A stretch of 64,000 nt of DNA. It comes from Candidatus Fimenecus excrementavium (GTDB lineage: Bacteria; Bacillota; Clostridia; Oscillospirales; Acutalibacteraceae). The notes under the pieces were generated by a model. That model was not told the DNA's origin, ran no database searches, and saw only the letters and a list, made by a program, of their open reading frames with translations. The position numbers and the translations under genes were made by a program. The number at the start of each line of letters is the position of its first letter. The first letter of the stretch is position 1. Positions 59,672-64,000 of this stretch are shown piece after piece. The DNA lies in the NCBI GenBank assembly GCA_018712805.1, contig DVGI01000038.1:1-64000 (forward strand), in the 5' to 3' direction.

Positions 59672-59706
59672 GCACCCCGGAAGAGCCGAAGCTCTAACCG
59701 GGGTGC
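59672..59706 (-). terminator. Hairpin terminator of the ABC exporter operon (minus strand)
   Basis: GCACCCCGG (59672-59680) pairs with CCGGGGTGC (59698-59706), with an inner AGAGC/GCTCT stem. A T-rich run follows only on the minus strand, so it mainly ends the FtsX gene, though it also lies 18 bp after uvrA. Confidence 0.7.
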
Positions 59707-59732
59707 TATTGTGTGGGTGGGAGTGGGTAAAT

Positions 59733-62255
59733 TTAGTTGATTTCCGTTTTGAGCGTTTCCACAATCGTGTCTTTTTTGACTTTCGAGGTCGCGTACCACA
59801 TCGACATGCCGACAATGAGGAACACCGCAAGCGTCACGCCGAGGTAAACGCGCCAGTCGGGGTAAAACGCAATGTCAAACGAGCCGGAGACCAAAATCTG
59901 CTGCATAAAATACGAGCAAAGAAGGCCGAGCGGCAGCCCGAAAATCAATGCTTTCAAGCCGTAAAACAGACTTTCAAAGCGAAGCATGCGGTTAAAGCCC
60001 TTCGGCGCCACGCCGACCGATTTAAGCATGGCAAATTCCTTGCGCCGCAAGTCGATGCTTGTCGAAACCGTGTTGAAAATGTTGGCGACGGAAATCAGCG
60101 CCATCAGCGTGATAAAGCCGTATAAGAACACCTGCATAATCAGCGTTGTGGAATTCATCATTTCTATGGAGCTTACCATATCCATAACGCCGCTGTCGGC
60201 GTAGTTGCCGTTTGCCAAAATGTCTTGTACATCTTCGGAAAACGCTTCGTGCTGGGTGGTTTCAAACCCAATCATATAACCCCCTGTAAGATTTGCCGCA
60301 CTGACCGGCGCAAACGCCATAACATATACCGGCGCGGCCAAATTATAGACATAGCTGGTGTCGCGGTAGGGGACCAGCGCACCGACGGTGTAACCGGTCA
60401 GCGGGTCATTTGCATCTTTCGTCGAAGAAAACGTCGTGCCGATGATGCTGTCCGAAAAGATTTTCGCCGCGGAACTCGTGTGCTCCATGCAGTTCATCAC
60501 AACCATCGAGTTCCCCTTATAAAACGGCTTAGGATTGATGCCGTTTTCTTCGCACATCGCGTTGAAATCGTCATCGTCCACATAACAAAGGTAAAGCGGG
60601 AAGCCGCCCTCTTCGCTCGAGAACATACGGTCATAACCGTTGACAAAGTTGTCTTTCGCCGTGGTAAGTCCCATGCCGTAAGTCGAGTTGACGCTGTACA
60701 TTTTGTCGAAATTGCCGAGTGCGGAAACCTCTTCGCGGAAACGGTCGGTATCCTGCAAATCTACATAGGCATAGACCTGATAAGGATTTTGCGCCGAAAG
60801 TCTGGTCACTTCCGAGAACATGTCACAGAACGAATAAACCGACAAAAACAACACAATCGAAAGCGCCAAAGAGCTTGTAATAATGCGGGATTTTCGCCCG
60901 TTGCGCTTCATGTTTTTATAAGCGAGTTCGCCCTCATAGCCGAAAATTTTGCGAATTAAAACCGGGGAACGAAGCTTCTTTGCCTTCACGCGCACGTCAG
61001 TGTTTTGCCGCAGGGCGTCAATGGGTGTGGTACGCGAAGCGCGCCGTGCCGGGATATAGGCGGAAATCGCAATGGTGATGACGCTCAAAAGCGCGATTAC
61101 CGGGATAATCCACCACGGGAACGAAAGTGTAAAGTGCGTGTTTTCATAGTTCAAGCCGGATTTTGCAAACACCGGGTCTAACACGCGGAACGTGACCGCC
61201 ATACCGCCGATACCGGCCAAAAACCCGAGCGGAATGCCGAATGCGCCGAGCACAGCGCCTTCAAAATACACCGAGCGGCGTTTCTGCGCCTTGGTCGCGC
61301 CGACCGACGCGAGCATGCCGAGATACCGTGAACGCTCCGAAACCGAAATGCCGAATGCGTTGTAAATGAGCATGACCGAAGCGATGATGATAATCGCCAT
61401 AATCACACTGCTGAAAGAAAGCAGGGTAGCCATTGTCGCGTCGTTTTCCAAAATAACATAGTTGTAGCGGAACAACTCCACGTGCAAGGTGTAGTCAGGG
61501 GCAATCCCTGCCTTGGTCAGCGCGTTTTTCAAAACGTCTAAAGTGTTTTTGTCCAGCGTTTTGGCGGTCAGATAAACGTCGCCGCCGCTTTGCTCCGCTT
61601 GACTAAGTCCGCGAAAGAGAACCGCGCTGCCGCTCGGAAAGTTGCTTTTTTCTGCAATGCCGACCAAGGTGTAAGAAGCCGGACCGCCGCTTTCAAAGGT
61701 TTCGCCCACGGCGTAGCTGCCGGTAATCTGCTGCAAAGCCCCGGTCGTGTCTTTTACAATACGGCGCCCGAGTTCCACCCGAACCGTGTCGCCGATTTGC
61801 CACGAAAGCCCGTTTTTATCCAAAAATTCGCGGGTTACAACAATTTCATTTTCATTTGCCGGCAGTTTGCCTTGGTAGCTTGCGGTAAACATCGCGCTGA
61901 AATAATCACGGTTGCCCGCCAAAATATCTCCGACGCTGACAGAAGCTTTTTTGCCAGAATCCACGCGAACAGCGGCTTGGTTGCCGAGTTCCAGCGTTTT
62001 GCAAACGCCGACATATTGCAAATCTTCGTTTTGCTCGAGCTTTTCAATTTGCCCCGCGTCTGCATTTTCCAGTTCTATGTGCCAGTTGCCGCCGGTGTAC
62101 GCTTCGCTTTGCGCGAAAACGTGGATAAGCGATGTCACCGAAACACAGGTCGCCGTAATCATCGCCACGGAAATGATGATACCGATAATGGTAACAACCG
62201 TCCGCTTTTTGTTTTCTTTTAAGTGCCGCAAGGTCAGCTTGTTGATGATGTTCAT
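59733..62255 (-). CDS. ABC transporter permease of the FtsX/MacB type
   Basis: The 840-residue protein has an N-terminal helix, a MacB-type periplasmic domain (about 40-250), then three helices typical of FtsX with LRQNTDVRVKAKKL. A second large extracellular domain follows, and a second FtsX core ends with three helices and KKDTIVETL at the C-terminus. LGMLASVGATKAQKR and FAMLKSVGVAPKGF are the repeated FtsX signatures in each half. Such duplicated permeases occur in Bce- or VraG-like peptide exporters and in sensor-linked exporters. It overlaps the ATPase gene (TAATG). Substrate unknown; a kinase at 63013 suggests an envelope-stress circuit. Confidence 0.9.
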   Translation of the reverse strand: MNIINKLTLRHLKENKKRTVVTIIGIIISVAMITATCVSVTSLIHVFAQSEAYTGGNWHIELENADAGQIEKLEQNEDLQYVGVCKTLELGNQAAVRVDSGKKASVSVGDILAGNRDYFSAMFTASYQGKLPANENEIVVTREFLDKNGLSWQIGDTVRVELGRRIVKDTTGALQQITGSYAVGETFESGGPASYTLVGIAEKSNFPSGSAVLFRGLSQAEQSGGDVYLTAKTLDKNTLDVLKNALTKAGIAPDYTLHVELFRYNYVILENDATMATLLSFSSVIMAIIIIASVMLIYNAFGISVSERSRYLGMLASVGATKAQKRRSVYFEGAVLGAFGIPLGFLAGIGGMAVTFRVLDPVFAKSGLNYENTHFTLSFPWWIIPVIALLSVITIAISAYIPARRASRTTPIDALRQNTDVRVKAKKLRSPVLIRKIFGYEGELAYKNMKRNGRKSRIITSSLALSIVLFLSVYSFCDMFSEVTRLSAQNPYQVYAYVDLQDTDRFREEVSALGNFDKMYSVNSTYGMGLTTAKDNFVNGYDRMFSSEEGGFPLYLCYVDDDDFNAMCEENGINPKPFYKGNSMVVMNCMEHTSSAAKIFSDSIIGTTFSSTKDANDPLTGYTVGALVPYRDTSYVYNLAAPVYVMAFAPVSAANLTGGYMIGFETTQHEAFSEDVQDILANGNYADSGVMDMVSSIEMMNSTTLIMQVFLYGFITLMALISVANIFNTVSTSIDLRRKEFAMLKSVGVAPKGFNRMLRFESLFYGLKALIFGLPLGLLCSYFMQQILVSGSFDIAFYPDWRVYLGVTLAVFLIVGMSMWYATSKVKKDTIVETLKTEIN

Positions 62256-62935
62256 TATGCGCGCACCTCGTCTCTGACGATTCTGCCGTCCTCGACCGAA
62301 ATAATGCGGTCGGCGGAAAGCGCAATGCGCTCGTCATGTGTGATGATGACGACGGTTTGGTTGCTCTCACGGTTAAACCGGCGCAAAAGCGCAATAATCT
62401 CGCGGCTGTTCTCGCTGTCCAAGTTGCCGGTCGGCTCGTCGGCGAGCACCAACGCCGGGTTGTTGACCAGCGCACGCCCAATCGAAACACGCTGCTGCTG
62501 ACCGCCGGAAAGCTGGTTCGGCAGGTGTTTCAGCCGTTCGCTGAGGCCTAAAGTCGCAACGAGCGCACGGATTTGCTGTTTGTCGGGCTTGCGGCCGTCC
62601 AAAAGCAGGGGAAGCGTCAGGTTTTCTTCCACGGTCAAAATGGGCAGCAGGTTATAAAATTGATAAATCAGCCCGATTTGCCGCCGGCGAAAAATCGCAA
62701 GCGCGGTTTCGTCCAATTTGCTGATGTCCGTACCGCCGATTTGCACGCTGCCGGAAGTCGGCGTGTCCACACCGCCTAAAATATGCAGTAAGGTGGATTT
62801 GCCCGAACCGGACGGGCCGACAATCGCCACAAACTGCCCTTGCGGGATACTGAACGAAACATTGTCGAGCGCGCGGACCTCTGTGTCACCTTTGCCGTAG
62901 ATTTTGGTTAAGTTTTCGACTTTTACAATTTCCAT
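62255..62935 (-). CDS. ABC transporter ATP-binding protein (MacB/LolD family)
   Basis: The 226-residue ATPase has VGPSGSGKSTLLHILGGVD (Walker A, about residues 37-55), LSGGQQQRVSIGRAL (signature), VLADEPTGNLDSENS (Walker B and D-loop) and TITHDE with the switch His. The family pairs with FtsX-type permeases, here the next gene. AAAGGAG precedes the ATG. It lies 77 bp downstream of the sensor kinase gene, in the same direction. Confidence 0.94.
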   Translation of the reverse strand: MEIVKVENLTKIYGKGDTEVRALDNVSFSIPQGQFVAIVGPSGSGKSTLLHILGGVDTPTSGSVQIGGTDISKLDETALAIFRRRQIGLIYQFYNLLPILTVEENLTLPLLLDGRKPDKQQIRALVATLGLSERLKHLPNQLSGGQQQRVSIGRALVNNPALVLADEPTGNLDSENSREIIALLRRFNRESNQTVVIITHDERIALSADRIISVEDGRIVRDEVRA

Positions 62936-63012
62936 AGTGTTTTTTCTCCTTTCGATGCCTTAACAATATCAAACCAATCTTACAGCTCGGTGAAAATCCG
63001 ATAACAGTTTTG

Positions 63013-64000
63013 TCACACAATGGTTTTATAAAATTTGATGCAAAATTCCGTGCCGACGCCCTCGCGGCTCTGGACCTCGATTTCGCCGTGCTCGCGCCCG
63101 AAAATCGTTTTGGAAAGCGCAAGCCCTATCCCCACGCTGTCCGCCGCGGCGTTTTTGCCATGATAGAACCGCTCGAAAATGTGCGGCAGTTCGTCTTTCG
63201 GAATGCCGCAGCCGTCGTCGGTGATTCGCAGAACGTCGTAAATCGTCGTTTGCTCGGTGGAAAGCGTCAAAACGCCGCCGTCCTCCATGTGCTCCAGGCA
63301 GTTTTTCAAAATGTTGCCAACGGCCTCCGCACTCCAGTTTTCGTCCCCCGTAAAAACAAAATCTTTTACGCCGCCTTGTAAAATTCTGATATTGCGAAGC
63401 TCCGCCGTAATGAGAAAGGGCTTCAAAGCTTTCTCGAGCACCGAAGCAATGTGCACCGGTCCTTCGCGAAATTCCGCCGTGCCCGCGTCAAGTTTCGAAA
63501 TTTTCAAAAGCGTAATAATCAGCCAGTTCATTTTTTCGGTCTGGCTTTCAATCACGCTCGTGAACTTTTCCCGATTTTCGGGGTCGGTTTCGGTTTTCAA
63601 TAAATCGCACATCATCGTAATCGAAGTCAGCGGGGTCTTTAACTGGTGCGAAATGTCGGCGAGCGACTCCGACAAATAGGTTTTGTCTTTCCGAAGCGCG
63701 TCATTCTGCGAATTTAGAAGCAGCATGATTTTATACAGGTTATTTTTGAGAATCGAAAGCTCGCCCTCGGCGTTGTCGGGCACGTCCAGCCGAAACACCC
63801 CGGCGCACACGTCCGAAAGATAGTTGTTTAAGCACTCAATGTCCCGGTAACGCCGGCGGGTGTAGGCAATATAAATGCCGACGGAAATCCCACCCGCTAA
63901 AAGACAAAGCCCCGCCGCCGGGAGACTAAAAAAGGCACAAAGCGCGGCAAACACAAGTGTAACGCCGCACACGAGCAAAACGGAATTTTTAAAATCCTTG
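63013..64000 (-). CDS. Sensor histidine kinase (5' end outside window)
   Basis: The open frame runs past the right edge, so the start is not in the window; at least 328 codons are present. Two membrane helices are seen at the N-terminal end (VTLVFAALCAFFSLPAAGLC and the next segment). Then come a HAMP-like region, the phospho-acceptor H box SHQLKTPLTSITMM, N box NILKNCLEHM, G1 DDGCGIP, F box FERFY and G2 GIGLALSK. The extracellular loop is short, as in intramembrane-sensing kinases. The response regulator is presumably just upstream, outside the window. It probably controls the ABC exporter downstream. Confidence 0.9.
   Translation of the reverse strand, partial: KDFKNSVLLVCGVTLVFAALCAFFSLPAAGLCLLAGGISVGIYIAYTRRRYRDIECLNNYLSDVCAGVFRLDVPDNAEGELSILKNNLYKIMLLLNSQNDALRKDKTYLSESLADISHQLKTPLTSITMMCDLLKTETDPENREKFTSVIESQTEKMNWLIITLLKISKLDAGTAEFREGPVHIASVLEKALKPFLITAELRNIRILQGGVKDFVFTGDENWSAEAVGNILKNCLEHMEDGGVLTLSTEQTTIYDVLRITDDGCGIPKDELPHIFERFYHGKNAAADSVGIGLALSKTIFGREHGEIEVQSREGVGTEFCIKFYKTIV

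Noticed and set aside
1..64000. tRNA, rRNA, CRISPR arrays, insertion sequences, attachment sites
   Set aside because: No cloverleaf-like conserved tRNA boxes, rRNA segments, regular spacer-repeat arrays, transposase motifs or flanking inverted repeats were recognised by eye on either strand. A covariance or repeat search could still find short ones.

Overview
The window reads as a chromosomal segment of a Gram-positive anaerobe of the class Clostridia, most likely of the Ruminococcaceae/Oscillospiraceae type. The reasons are a clostridial division and cell-wall (dcw) cluster with an FtsL/DivIC-like protein and a class B PBP carrying PASTA domains, strong AGGAGG ribosome binding sites with frequent TTG/GTG starts, sigma-A type promoters, a CIRCE element, a Gram-positive type LexA box, a sensory-type [FeFe] hydrogenase and an ECF vitamin transporter. 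No rRNA, tRNA, CRISPR array, IS element or phage gene was seen. The taxonomic placement is inference.

Layout. 1-5040: an AT-richer stretch with the 3' part of a superfamily 1 helicase carrying a nuclease-like C-terminus, then GNAT, MATE and an orphan membrane protein. 5050-10800: housekeeping and accessory genes (zinc alcohol dehydrogenase, FliB-like protein, flavodoxin, sirtuin, second MATE pump). 10811-12730: a YtrA-type GntR regulator with an ABC exporter and a tandem operator. 12780-13960: thioredoxin, then a CIRCE-controlled Hsp20 with a 12-codon leader ORF. 13978-17150: PRPP synthetase, and a TetR regulator with a cation diffusion transporter. 17220-20030: two strongly promoted genes, an exported protein of unknown function and an SDR enzyme with a zinc-ribbon tail. 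20043-23294: a five-gene operon built around a putative sensory [FeFe] hydrogenase (two DRTGG-like proteins, an anti-sigma-like ATPase, a PHP phosphoesterase). 23409-24584: an in-frame chimera of the N-terminal half of TrkA and the C-terminal end of TrkH. 24743-39085: dcw cluster mraZ-rsmH-ftsL-pbp-murE-murF-mraY-ftsW-murG-murA-ftsQ-ftsZ, without murD, murC or murB. 39929-45098: NuoE- and NuoF-like subunits plus a NuoG/GltD fusion flavoprotein. 45117-53320: a cobalamin-riboswitch operon. 53329-59654: pyrE, radC and LexA-boxed uvrBA. 59672-64000: an FtsX-type ABC exporter downstream of a sensor kinase that runs off the window end.

The most interesting system is the cobalamin operon. A B12 riboswitch with a terminator platform precedes an exported alpha/alpha-toroid protein with a sortase-like tail and a lipoprotein with a DUF4430 (transcobalamin C-terminal-like) domain, then a complete ECF transporter (T, fused A-A', S) and metF. 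The two exported proteins correspond to the two domains of animal intrinsic factor/transcobalamin, split over two genes, and suggest a surface B12 capture and uptake device. DUF5685, a J-like protein without HPD and a small membrane protein appear to lie on the same transcript.

Two redox units also stand out. The hydrogenase-like protein has the H-cluster cysteines but an altered L1 loop and regulatory neighbours, which points to H2 or redox sensing. The NuoE/NuoF/NuoG-GltD set has an NADH-FMN site and a GltD-type FAD/NADPH-like site but no hydrogenase subunit, so a bifurcating or transhydrogenase role is possible.
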